A stretch of 64,000 nucleotides of DNA. Origin: Tigriopus japonicus (taxonomy: Eukaryota > Arthropoda > Copepoda > Harpacticoida > Harpacticidae). The stretch is from positions 793,537-857,536 of the forward strand of contig JAAGOF010000081.1 of the NCBI GenBank assembly GCA_010645155.1, in the 5' to 3' direction. Shown here piece after piece: positions 24,758-34,656 of this stretch. Below the pieces are notes generated by a model. That model ran no database searches. It saw only the letters and a program-made list of their open reading frames with translations, and had not been told where the DNA came from. Position numbers and translations under genes: made by a program. Position 1 is the first letter of the stretch. The number at the start of each line of letters is the position of its first letter.

Positions 24758-27700
24758 TCATTCAAACCAATCGCGGACAATTCGCACAACTTCAGGTTTG
24801 GCCAATTCCAAAGGCTTCTTCTCCATTTTGTTCTCGATGTACTTATTGGCCCCAGCTTCCACGAGCATTTTGATGACTTCCACTTGACCATCCTCACACG
24901 CTAAATGAAGAGGCGTGTTCTTGCACTGATCTTGCAGGTTCAGATCCAGTTGATTCGAGTACTCAAATAACACATGAAGCACCCTGTAAGCAAAAACTTG
25001 TTCACTAGAATCATTGACTGAATTAAGCATAATTCCGAATTCTAGAGCTCTTGAGAGAGACCTTATCAATAGAAATTGCAAAAAACTGGACAGAGGATCC
25101 TGATGCTTTTGCCAAGATGAGGGATTTCTAGATGGTGAGAAAGATTGTCAATGAGGACAGGGAAGAACAATCATATGAGTTTGACAATATGAGGTGCCAC
25201 ATTTTTGTAGTTGTATTAGAGCTTCTAAAACCCAAAGTAAAAGAGAAGAATTTCCATTCCATACATGCAATTTGACCCCTTCAACACAGTATATTTCTTT
25301 CTTTTTCTATTGTTGTCACAATGCCTTTTTTCTAACGAATTTGTTTTTTGTTTTTTTGCTTATTTTGTCTTCCTTACTAGATGCACTTGCACACGACAAA
25401 TTTTACATAAAAGTTCAAGACAAACTTCGAAGTCACAGATACAGTTTTTGCCTTTGGCTTGTAAGGAGCTCTCCACAAGAGGTTGCGATATTGTACATAC
25501 ACCAGAGGTGCAGATTTCTGGCAAATAAAACATAAAAATAAAATCGTCCAAATTGGCAAATAAACAAAGAAATGGCAAATAAAATGGCAAATATATACGA
25601 AAATTTATCAAAATGTAGCAAAACTGGCCACTAAATTAGGAAAAGACTATTGTGTTGCACCAACAATAAATTGGATTGCAAATGCATGAACATATCATTG
25701 ATATCATGAAAATATTCAGTTAAACAATCTAAAAAAATATATCCTTTTAACAAAACTTTTTGGCAATTTTTTCCTATTCTTGAACAAAAAAAGACAATTT
25801 TTGCATTGATTTGCCCCCAAAACGACAAATTTTGCATTTAATTGCCCAAAAACTGACAAATTTTGTACTTATTTGCCCAAAAATGGCAAATAAACTTTAA
25901 AAGCTAACAAAAAGCAAATAAACATGTTTTTGGTCATACAATCTTATTTGCCTGAAATCTGCACCCCTACTTATGACATCACAGTTCGTGTCGAAGTGCG
26001 GTAAAAAACGTGTTGTGTAACGGTACCATCAGTGTTCTAACTAGCCCAAGATCAATGTAAATACACAGAGAAATGATTGATTACTTGAGATGACCACAAC
26101 TAGCAGCTCGATGGAGAGGTGATGCGCCCAATTTGTCCTGAAGGTTAATATCCGCATGTTCATCTAGAAGAAGCTTCACGATTTTGTCCCTGTTCCTGGA
26201 GCAAGCGTATAATAACGAAGAGCGTCCTTGATCGGTACAAGCATTGATTTGGGCACCAGCACCAATTAGAAGTCGAACCACGTCTTCATGTCCAGCCGAA
26301 CTTGCAATGATCAAAGGCGTCCATCTAGTTGAATAAAACAGATTTCATTACAAAATTGGCCATTCCTTGAATAGAAAGTGAAGGAAAGAACCGAAATAAG
26401 ATTAAGATTTGATAAGAGTATAAGAGTAAGATTTTGATGTCAAATGGGAATTAATTATTTTTATTTTCTACCAAATGAATGGAGTTTCTTTTTGCAAAGC
26501 TTACGAGAAAGCAAAACAATGACTAGAAAAGTCTTTTGACTAATTGCAAGAGATCACATTTGCACTTACTTGATATATTTTGGCCTTTGGGAACACATCT
26601 CTTAAATCTTTTTCCCCATTTTAATCTATCTCAACTGTCGTTTAACATCAGAAATTTTGTTACAAGAACGATATGTTGTATTAAAGCACGAACATTGTCA
26701 AGTGTCACAACTGAGTCAAAGGTTAAAAAATCAAAATTTCATCAAATTGCACGTTGTTGATTCAGAAATAAAAATTGAAAATATACGTAAATTGAGAAAA
26801 ACTTGACTGATCGCTTGTCACTCATTTCAAAATAACCCCAAGCTATTTCATAGAACCCCTACGTCAGGGTTGCTTTAATCCGCCCGGTTGACATTAACTA
26901 AAAGTTAAAGCTAAAAGTTCCAGGCTTTCAGCCCTAAAGTTGCAATATTTTGTTAAAAGTTCCACTCAATGCGATGGCAGTAACTAATAAGTTGCCATTT
27001 TCTGGCTTTAAAATGTTACTTGTTGACATGAAAATGTCAAATTTGGCCAAATTATCGCAAATTTGTCTTTTTACCCAAAGGCTTTCTTAAGAACATAGTT
27101 TTGCTTTACACAAATTATTCTAAAAAAAAAAAATCTTTGAAAAGTTGTTGTGAAAGTGCTAATAACCGAAAACGCCACAAAAGAAACAAACCGCCCGAAA
27201 AAACACCCAGTTTAAGAATCGTTGGCGCAATTGGACGAGTTCAGCTGAGGATTCTGGGCTTGATTCCCATCAAGACTAGCCCTCCCAAAAAACTCAATGG
27301 AAATTCTCGAGCCTAATTTCCATTCTTGGTTTTAGACAACAGCTTTTCCCTGACAAAATAAACTTGACCTATGAAATGCCCTAGCTAGAAGTGAAATGGT
27401 GAGCTAGCCTAGTTCTGACCCATCCCTAACCAGTTTAGCCCCCAAAACCCCAACTGAATTCGTCCGATTACACTCATCCATTGTGTCCAACATCAAATCC
27501 CATCGCACACATAATGTAGACTCGGTGACAAAGGATTATTTTCGTAGCGTCATTTCTCCTAGACCTCTACGTAGTACTGAGACGAGGTCAGATTGTAACG
27601 CATTCATATGCGTCGAAATCAAAGCATGAAAAACTGTGCACATCTTACAACTGAAATCAATATCGGTCCTAACTATCTTCCGATCTGGGAGGCGACTCAT

Positions 27701-28422
27701 CTGCAGCACTAGATAAACCACAAATACCCCTCTCTTTGACAACAGATCGTGGTGGCTCAGAGCTAGCACTCGTGCTTACTAAATTGGGAGTTGGGATTCG
27801 CGCCTCTACGAGGGTTTTTGTTTCAAACGTTTTTCAGTAAATGTTGTTTGTTTTTTTATATTTTTAGGTATGTTTAGGTTAGGTTAAGCTTAGTTAAGTT
27901 AGGTTAGGTTAAGTTTAAGTCAATATTTTGTCCATATCTATGATGGTATGACTCATCTCCCAGATCGGAAGACATTCAGGGGGCATACTGAAATCAAATT
28001 ACAATAACAAATAGCTAAAATGCATTTGCCCTAACTAAGAAATGTCGTGCGGCAAATCGATTCGCGGTTAAATTCCCATCACGCCTTATTCGTACTTGGA
28101 TTCATCTAAGGGATCAACGGGTGATTGATGTTCCAAAAGCCATCGGACTAATTCGGTTCTGCCACCGGAAGCGGCCCAATGCAACAAAATCCGACCCGAT
28201 TCATCCGTTTGGGTAAGAGCTCTAGAAGTTAAAAGAAAGTCAGTCATAAAACGCGAATCGATTATCGAAAACGGCATCTCGAAAATCGCTCTCTGGCGGT
28301 TGATCGACTTTTAGGCGAGTGCTTACTTACTTGTTATTCATGATGACTTGGACTTTGACGGCCTCAAAATCACCTTGATAGGCCAATTGATGAAGGCTGT
28401 CCGCACTCGTTGAGGCCATCAT
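24758..28422 (-). CDS. PSMD10: 26S proteasome non-ATPase regulatory subunit 10 (gankyrin)
   Basis: Four exons: 28422-28331, 28221-28096, 26324-26085 and 24983-24758. The GT/AG junctions are all in phase 2 and give 227 residues (human gankyrin has 226). The chain is a run of ankyrin repeats aligned along its whole length with gankyrin. Landmarks are LHQLAYQGDFEAVK in repeat 1, LLHWAASGGRTELVRWLLE in repeat 2, WTPLIIASSAGHEDVVRLL in repeat 3, LHRAASCGHLK, NTPLHLACEDGQVEVIKML and YIENKMEKKPLELAK near the C-terminus. Gankyrin is an assembly chaperone of the 19S proteasome base that binds the Rpt3 ATPase; in vertebrates it also binds CDK4, Rb and MDM2. Two ATGs lie together at the start; I use the first (28422). 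Intron 2 (1.77 kb) holds repeats, including the telomere-like tract. AATAAA follows the stop. It faces the PIP-box gene head to head. Confidence 0.95.
25503..25969. mobile_element. Inverted-repeat element with GGCAAATAA motifs
   Basis: CAGAGGTGCAGATTTCTGGC followed by AAATAA on the left pairs with a right end reading inward TAGGGGTGCAGATTTCAGGC then AAATAA. The interior is built of many GGCAAATAAA-like words on both strands. The ends look hAT-like, but I see no 8-bp duplication. It lies in the last PSMD10 intron. Confidence 0.5.
27228..27450. repeat. Dispersed repeat, copy 1
   Basis: Shares blocks with 29220..29440: ATTGGACGA(G/A)T, CAGCTGAG followed by ATTCTGGG, AATTCTC(G/A)AGCCT, TTTTCCCT, and CATCCCTA with CCAGTTTAGC. 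Both copies are in the same orientation. The family is not recognised. Confidence 0.5.
27676..27972. repeat. Inverted repeat pair enclosing a telomere-like tract
   Basis: TCTTCCGATCTGGGAG at 27676-27691 and its reverse complement CTCCCAGATCGGAAGA at 27957-27972 bound a 297-bp segment; the similarity continues a little further in. It may be a small inverted-repeat element in intron 2 of PSMD10. Confidence 0.5.
27874..27919 (+). repeat. Interstitial TTAGG/TTAAG telomere-like tract
   Basis: About eight degenerate head-to-tail units of TTAGG and TTAAG (TTAGGTTAGGTTAAGC, then TTAGTTAAG, then TTAGGTTAGGTTAAG). TTAGG is the ancestral arthropod telomere repeat. A short internal tract like this can arise from break repair or simply from slippage. 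Confidence 0.55.
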
Positions 28423-29726
28423 TAATGTAGGGCAAGACTCAATCAAAGGATTATGTCCTGTATTTCTATTTCTTTGCCGTGACTCGGTGTTTTTTTTTGA
28501 TTTGTTTTGAAGTCGATTTTGGAAACTCAGGGTGACTCGAAACTATTGAGAAAAACTGCACTCGACTATTCTGGTGATCCCTACTCTGAAAAATCACCCA
28601 TTCTATTTATTATTTATGAAATGAGTCGTAATCTTTCATTTTGCGCAGTTTTGGCCGATCGAGGAATCATCCGTTCTCATTATAGCTCGAGGTTGTATTG
28701 GAAATGTATTTTGTTTGATTGGATGACAATATCAATTTTTATTACCTTGACATTCTAACAATTTATATAGTTTGCATTTGCACGCGGCGATAACTTTAAA
28801 TTTGGAGGAAAGAGTGCTATGTATGAACATTTGAAAAGATTGTATTGAATTAATGAAGTATTTGGAAAAAAGCCGGAAATTTAAGAAATACTTTTTTGAC
28901 AATGCCATTATTTGGGATGTTTGTTTGTGTACACCTATTTTTTAATTTGCTTTTGGTGAATTTGATGCATTTGGCCGCGTTTGGGGGCGCACTTGATATG
29001 TCATTGATTTAAAAATACAATTTTTTACTTTCCTCAAAAGATGGCGCAGTTTTTTTCCTACGAAAAAATATAAGAAGTATTTCCTTGAGTGCTAAATTGA
29101 TATTTGCGTCCATTAATTTGAAGTATTTGAAAATTATTAATTGAAAATTCGTTTATGAAACAGCAAAAATTTAATTGATTTTCATAATATTAAGATTTGA
29201 ATCAAAATTGCACAAGTGTTATTGGACGAATCCAGCTGAGATTCTGGGGCCAAAATGGCTAGGGATGCGTCAGAGTCAAGACCAGACCTCTAAAAATTTT
29301 AATCAAAATTCTCAAGCCTTAATCGCATTCTTCATTTTGATTATTAATCGTAACAAGAAGTTTTCCCTCATGTAACAAAACCATATTTTAAAATGCCTGA
29401 CCCTAGCCCTGATCCATCCCTAGCCAGTTTAGCTCAGAATACCACTTACTGAAGATTCAACGGAACATTCACTGCACTGAACTAACCCCTCAATTTGGTA
29501 CAATGACAGGCCTTAAGCCGTATTTCCGCAATTCGTCCTCAGAAATTAAGACCTCCGTGACGGATCCTCTTCATCTTTCATTCTCTCTAAGAGTTTCCCT
29601 AAAATCCGTCAACCTGACCCAATCCACGCGAGGTTGCCCAACATTCTGCCTCATTGTGCGCATCCAATCCACCGCGGCTTCACCCTCATCTCATCATCCA
29701 AAATCATTGTCTCCGTCTGTGTATGT
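28423..29726. other. Shared upstream region of PSMD10 and the PIP-box gene
   Basis: 1.3 kb between two divergently transcribed starts. It must contain both promoters if the starts are right. It is mostly AT-rich; the last 200 bp before the PIP-box gene are CT-rich (repeated CATC/CTCATC words). It also holds copy 2 of the dispersed repeat. I see no TATA box I would trust. Confidence 0.4.
29220..29440. repeat. Dispersed repeat, copy 2
   Basis: Collinear with the copy at 27228..27450, sharing the same ordered blocks but with several indels. It sits between the divergent starts of PSMD10 and the PIP-box gene. Confidence 0.5.
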
Positions 29727-31883
29727 ATGGCATCCTCTTCCTCGCCATCTTCGCACAATCACCGCGTCCTCTTTGGACACCGCTCCTTCGATTCTCTCCC
29801 GTCCTCTGAGCCTTCTTCGCCTGCCAGAGGTCTCTTGGAATCGGACGACAGTGGCGATCAAGCCCTCTTAGCCTTGTCTTTATCCCCCATGAGCCCTAAC
29901 AAGGCCGCAGCCCCTCGACGGGCACGGGCTAAAGCTAGTACGGCCTTTGATAACGGTTCCCCCGATAAACCCCTAGGTCAACGCGTGTATAACGGGGGAT
30001 TGGACCTGTTCTCGGCTATGAAAAACCTGCAACCCACACCGGTTTCCCCGGTAGCTTCGGCATCGCCGCCGGTCAGCCCAGTTCAGGCTACTCCTTCGCC
30101 GGTCAAATTGAAGACGCCTGTGCGTAAAAGACGGGCTCGTACGCCCAAATCGCGCGTGTTTAGTCAGTCGGAACCTGAAGCGGCGAGTAGCTCGCCCATT
30201 CCCCCTTTGAAGAAGGCTAGTTCGGTCTTTGACTCGGCCGAGTTTTTGGCCAGTGAAAGGCGAGCCTTGGTGGAAGGTCGAGGGGAAGCGGGTAATTCGG
30301 TGACGGAGAAGAATGCCAAGAAGAAGTATGAGCGGTTTTTTAAGAAGCTGCAGGAGCCGGAGGTCAAGCGCTTGCCCGGCAGCCCAGCGTCTAAAGGGCG
30401 CCGACGAGCGCGCGTGAAAGGTGGAGAGGACGCCCGGCGGCAACCCTCAGTGGCGTCTTTTTTCCAACGACCGGCTTTGTCGGAATCAGATGAAGAAATG
30501 ACGCCCACGCTCTCACAGGACACGGAATCAGACGATGGCTTGCCCACGATTGGTAAGATATGCTTAGAAATAAAATAGACTATAATTTTTCCTGTATCAA
30601 CAATTTTTTGATCTATCATGTGTGGAACCAAAAATGAATGAACTTTTTTATTGATCAGATACAGTCAAAGCAAAATAATAAGAATTTTGTCCATTATCCG
30701 CACCAAATTATTCCTTTTTTATTCGTTTTAGATGAGCTTTTGAAGAACTTAAATGATGAGAAGCGAGAAGATCCAGTTCAAGTCCAAAAATTCTTGGCTG
30801 CCGCACGCCAAGACATCCTAAGATCCGAGGAATTGGAACGAGAGCACCAAATCGCCAATGAGGAAAAGGAGCAAGCAGATCAGTTGGCTAAGATTAGGCA
30901 AACTGAGATTGACGCAAGTGGCTTTTTCTGCTCCATCCCCTTCTAAAATCTCAATACATAAAAAAACTATGTTTTTGCAGATGGAGAATATTGCCTATCG
31001 TGACCGGTTAGACCGTGAATTAGACGAAGATCGCACTCGAAAAATCATCCGGGATAACTTTGGGTATCTTCAAGACGTTTGGGATGGTAAAGTGGAGTCC
31101 AGGCGATATCAAATATTTCATAAAGGAGGTCCTGCCGCTCATGCCTTGATGTATCAAATGATTACTGATCCATTTTCGGATCGTCATTTGGACTGGATCA
31201 TGGCTGAAATCCAGGTAACTCCAAAACAGTTTCGTAGTTAAGAGACGGGAGCTTATTTATCTCGATTTATATTTCTTAATATTGAAATAATGTTTATTGC
31301 GAGAATCATCGTCTCATTGGATATGTTATATGTACAATCTTTATATAGATATCTGTATATGTATTGGAGTCGAGGGGGGCCCACTCTGGGTTCAGGAGGC
31401 NNNNNNNNNNNNNNNNNNNNNNNNNNNNNNNNNNNNNNCGCGTTAGTCAACTGCGCTACAACCATCTCCCCTTATTGAAGTTTCCCCTCAGAGTCTTTTG
31501 AAAAAATAACTTCAGAAATAATGTAAAGAAATATTTTTTATTGTGTGCCCTATTTTTTTCACCTCAAACCCAAAAATGGTCAAATGTATGACCAAAACTC
31601 AAATATAGCACTAGATGGCGCACGTTTTGACTGTACTCTTATATCATAGCGCACTAGTTGAAATCAAAGAGAAAACGCAAATTAGATTAAAATGCCTCAA
31701 TTGAAGCTTTACTATTCTAGAAAAAATGGATGCCTAATGAGCGTCTCCATGCCGTTCACAATGATTTCGTGTGGAAAGTTATCTTGGCCGAAGCTCTGAT
31801 CAAGATCTACAGTGACATGTTCAACCTCTCTAAAGAAGAAGCCGAACATCGAATTAACCAGACTCCATTGAGACCCGAACATT
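29727..31883 (+). CDS. PIP-box protein, possibly SLF2/FAM178-like
   Basis: Exons 29727-30552, 30732-30913, 30981-31214 and 31721-31883 join in phase (1, 0, 0). The first exon is GC-richer and encodes about 275 residues of Ser/Pro/Arg-rich disordered chain with basic clusters (RKRRARTPKSR, KGRRRARVKGG). It carries a perfect PCNA-interacting motif, QPSVASFF, at residues 239-246, then an acidic patch. The later exons are helical and charged (DELLKNLNDEK, RDRLDRELDEDRTRKIIRDN, VWKVILAEALIKIYSDMFNL). N-terminal PIP plus a C-terminal helical region after an acidic linker recalls SLF2, which brings SMC5/6 to damaged DNA, but similarity is weak and the name is a guess. The second intron appears to be GC-AG (GAC/GCAAGT). 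The start is the first ATG, preceded by in-frame codons. Beyond 31883 the coding signal goes on but in another frame (see findings). Confidence 0.65.
31370..31475 (-). repeat. tRNA-headed SINE interrupted by the assembly gap
   Basis: On the minus strand GGGGAGATGGTTGTAGCGCA, then GTTGACTAACGCG, looks like a tRNA 5' half with an A-box. The B-box would fall in the run of Ns. It lies in intron 3 of the PIP-box gene; repeat content probably caused the gap. Confidence 0.4.
31401..31438. other. Assembly gap, 38 Ns
   Basis: A run of 38 unknown bases inside the SINE-like repeat in intron 3 of the PIP-box gene. It does not touch a coding exon. Confidence 0.99.
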
Positions 31884-32045
31884 GTAACTCGGATTTCCTC
31901 ACCTAGTCCTACTACTCTAAAACGCGTACAAAGCATCATGGCTGTGTTTGAAGGCTCTATTCCATTCCGGATGTCAGTATTTATCTCTTGAATAAGAATA
32001 AATTTCAATCTATTTTAGACTTTATTGGGTGGTTGTGATGGGTAA

Positions 32046-34656
32046 TTTCAATAGATAACACATTATTCTCATTCATGGTTTCAACATTTATAGGTTTTAG
32101 AGCTAAGGGCCGAGACTTTTTGAGCGGGTAAAGGGGGCGCAGGTTTGATTTTGAGCTAAATTTTTTGACGAGGGGGTTTGCGACAAGTTTTTGCATCAAA
32201 GTTACCAAAACTTAAGTGCCTTTTTATGCGGCGAGAAGAAATTTTGAATGCGCAATGAAATCCAGAATACTACACGTTTGAAGTACGTGGGGTATCCAGG
32301 CTATAGGTAGACTGGGACTGTAATTCGTTAAGCTGTACCATTTTCGGATTTATGCCAAAAATTGAAATAAAGATTTTACTCTTGTGAGCACATGTTATTT
32401 CACAAATTTTGTTGTCAGACAAACTTGTTCGAAGCTATGACTTAATTAGACCAGGTACGTTGAGAGTGACCCCTGCACGTTTCAAAAAATGGACGTCAAG
32501 AGCGAGAAACTCGTCAAAATTGAATATTTTGTAAATGAAAGATGTTGCTCATACTCGTTTTTCTATGTTTGGTGAACATTTGTCCAGAAAAAATGATAAA
32601 TTTCGATTTGAGACACCTTAGCTTTGAAAGATACATCATTTTTGTCATGTTGCTCGCTCGCGACGCTTATTTTCTATGTAAACAGGGGTCAAACAACATA
32701 CCTTACCTTATTAAATCATAGCTTCGAGCAAGTTTGTCTAAGAACAACATTTGTAAAATAATAATTGCTCACAAGTAATATGTCTTCAATTCGATGTTTT
32801 CATAAATCTAAAAATCCCGCATTTAAACAAGTTGCAAGCCCAGTATACCTCTAGTCTGGATATCCCTCGTATGTAACGTAACCCCATGAAAATAATGACT
32901 TTTTATGTTCTTGCCCTCTTTAGGGGCGTAATATGTAAAAAGTGAGCAAAAATAGTTAATGTGTTTTTAAATTATTAAAAGATATTGATAATGCTTTTTC
33001 ACTTGACCGTTTTTCCAAGACCATTTTATGTGGAAATTATCTTGTCCAACTAAAGCATCTACAACTAAAAGAGACAGTAGACAGTAGAGACAGGAAATTT
33101 CGACGAATGAAATTGCCTGATTAGACGAAAAAAGACGAATAAATGTCCCCATTGGCCGGAAAAACGACGAAAATATACATATTTTGTTTGTGCTAAAACT
33201 TAACTGACAATTAAGCTATTACTGTGGCCCAACTTTCGGATTGAACTATTTCAGCTGATAAATATATTTTCAAAACTGCTTTACCAAGAGGCTTTAAGTA
33301 CAAGATTCATTTCAAATTTTGCCCAATGAACCGAGAAAAAATATCAGCGGAGTCCTTGCTTTGCCAGACCCATCTTGCGTTGATTTCCAGCGTAGTTGCC
33401 AGGACAAAATTTTGATGCCACTTTTAGCCACATGTCAAATATGTTTCCTCGATGGCTATCATTTTTTCGAAAAGGATCATTTCTCAAAAATGGGTGCCAT
33501 TTCAGCAAAATGATCCTACTCAAAAGAAGATGGTCGTCAAGGAAAAAAGGACTTAAAAATTTGCCAAAAACTAGCATCGTTTATCTCGCCCTGGCAACCA
33601 TGCTGGAAACCTACGTAAGATGGGTCTGGCGATGCAAGGTCTTCGCTGATGTTTTCTCGGCTCAATGGAATAACAAAGGACAAATAAAATCCAAATTTGT
33701 CAAATAAATTTTCCGTAATAAAAGTAAAACAGACGAAAATGTTTATTCCTCTAAAATTCCTGTCCCTTTTTTATAAGAGTACGCGCATGATATTTTTTGG
33801 AGTCCTAGTTTCTCCAAATGACAGATAAATAGCAATTCTTATGAATAGTTTGTAAAAACAAAACAAGTCTAAGTTTCCCAGAAAATACAAAGCTTACAGA
33901 ACAAGACTTTATCTTAAAGCAAGATGGAAATTCTGGCTTGTTTTGTTTTGCTTTATTTCTTTTTTTTCTCTTTCGCTTTCGGACTTCCTGTCCGCCAAAA
34001 TCCATAAATGTCAATTATACAAGACTTTTGGTAAGGATCTACTTTTGCTTTCATGAAAACAACTTCTAATTCTGTTTTTAGAACAAATAAAAACGAAACA
34101 AAGATAAACTCTCTTTTTCTTTTTGTACGTCAAAAGTCTCTTTTTGATTCTTCTTCACCTTTTTCGAGTTTCGTTCAAAGCCTTGAGTTTTTAAACTCCA
34201 ACCGTGTAAAGATCTTGTACCAGCCATCTCATGCGCATACTCTTCAAATAATGTGGCTCTACATAGTCCAGCTCCAACAAACAGGGGGAGAATGAGTGCT
34301 TCAAAAGTTGGGTTTGAATAATATAAAATAGAGTTCCTGGTCAAGCGAGTATCATAAAAGCAGGTCTAACTCAACAAGTACGAAAATGGGACAACCCAAC
34401 CACAACAAAACTTCTTGACTTTCCATTTTATCAGAGATAGAAAATTCAAAATTCAACTTTTGCAATAACCAATCAGAGTGTCTTTCAAGGGTTCTTCTAC
34501 TCTTTCTATCGCCTTTTGAGTTCTGTTGTAAAGCCAAGCTTTTTCAGGGTCATGAAAATCTAACGGTCAAAATGCTTAAAAAATTGGGAGGGCAGGGTCT
34601 TCTAGTTCAACACTGGCAAAGGTACGCATGCAAAACGAGCTATTTTGGGTGGTCAA
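32046..34656. other. Region between the convergent PIP-box and RING genes
   Basis: AT-rich, mostly repeat-like sequence with the large foldback element at 32284..32876. No coding exon can be supported, although the 3' end of the PIP-box gene could lie here if its frame is open further than I can follow. The 3' UTR of the RING gene must start just left of 34657; no AATAAA stands close to its stop. Confidence 0.4.
32284..32876. mobile_element. Foldback element with long degenerate arms
   Basis: GTGGGGTATCCAGGCTATAG followed by GTAGACTGGGACTG pairs with a right end reading inward GAGGGATATCCAGACTAGAG and GTATACTGGGCTTG. Further in, AGACAAACTTGTTCGAAGC on the left matches AGACAAACTTGCTCGAAGC on the right. 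The two arms cover roughly 270 bp each. No ORF is present. Confidence 0.6.

Noticed and set aside
27676..27972. TCTTCCGATCT and AGATCGGAAGA, 11-base matches to a common sequencing adapter
   Set aside because: Both matches continue into the same GGGAG/CTCCC and further paired bases, as expected of a true inverted repeat; the adapter match stops after 11 bases on each side.
29973..30631. Long minus-strand ORFs opposite the first exon of the PIP-box gene
   Set aside because: They are shadows of the GC-rich plus-strand exon, which has the ATG, the donor and downstream exons in phase.
31712..32008. 98-codon minus-strand ORF
   Set aside because: It overlaps exon 4 of the PIP-box gene on the other strand; the plus-strand reading joins in phase with the previous exon.
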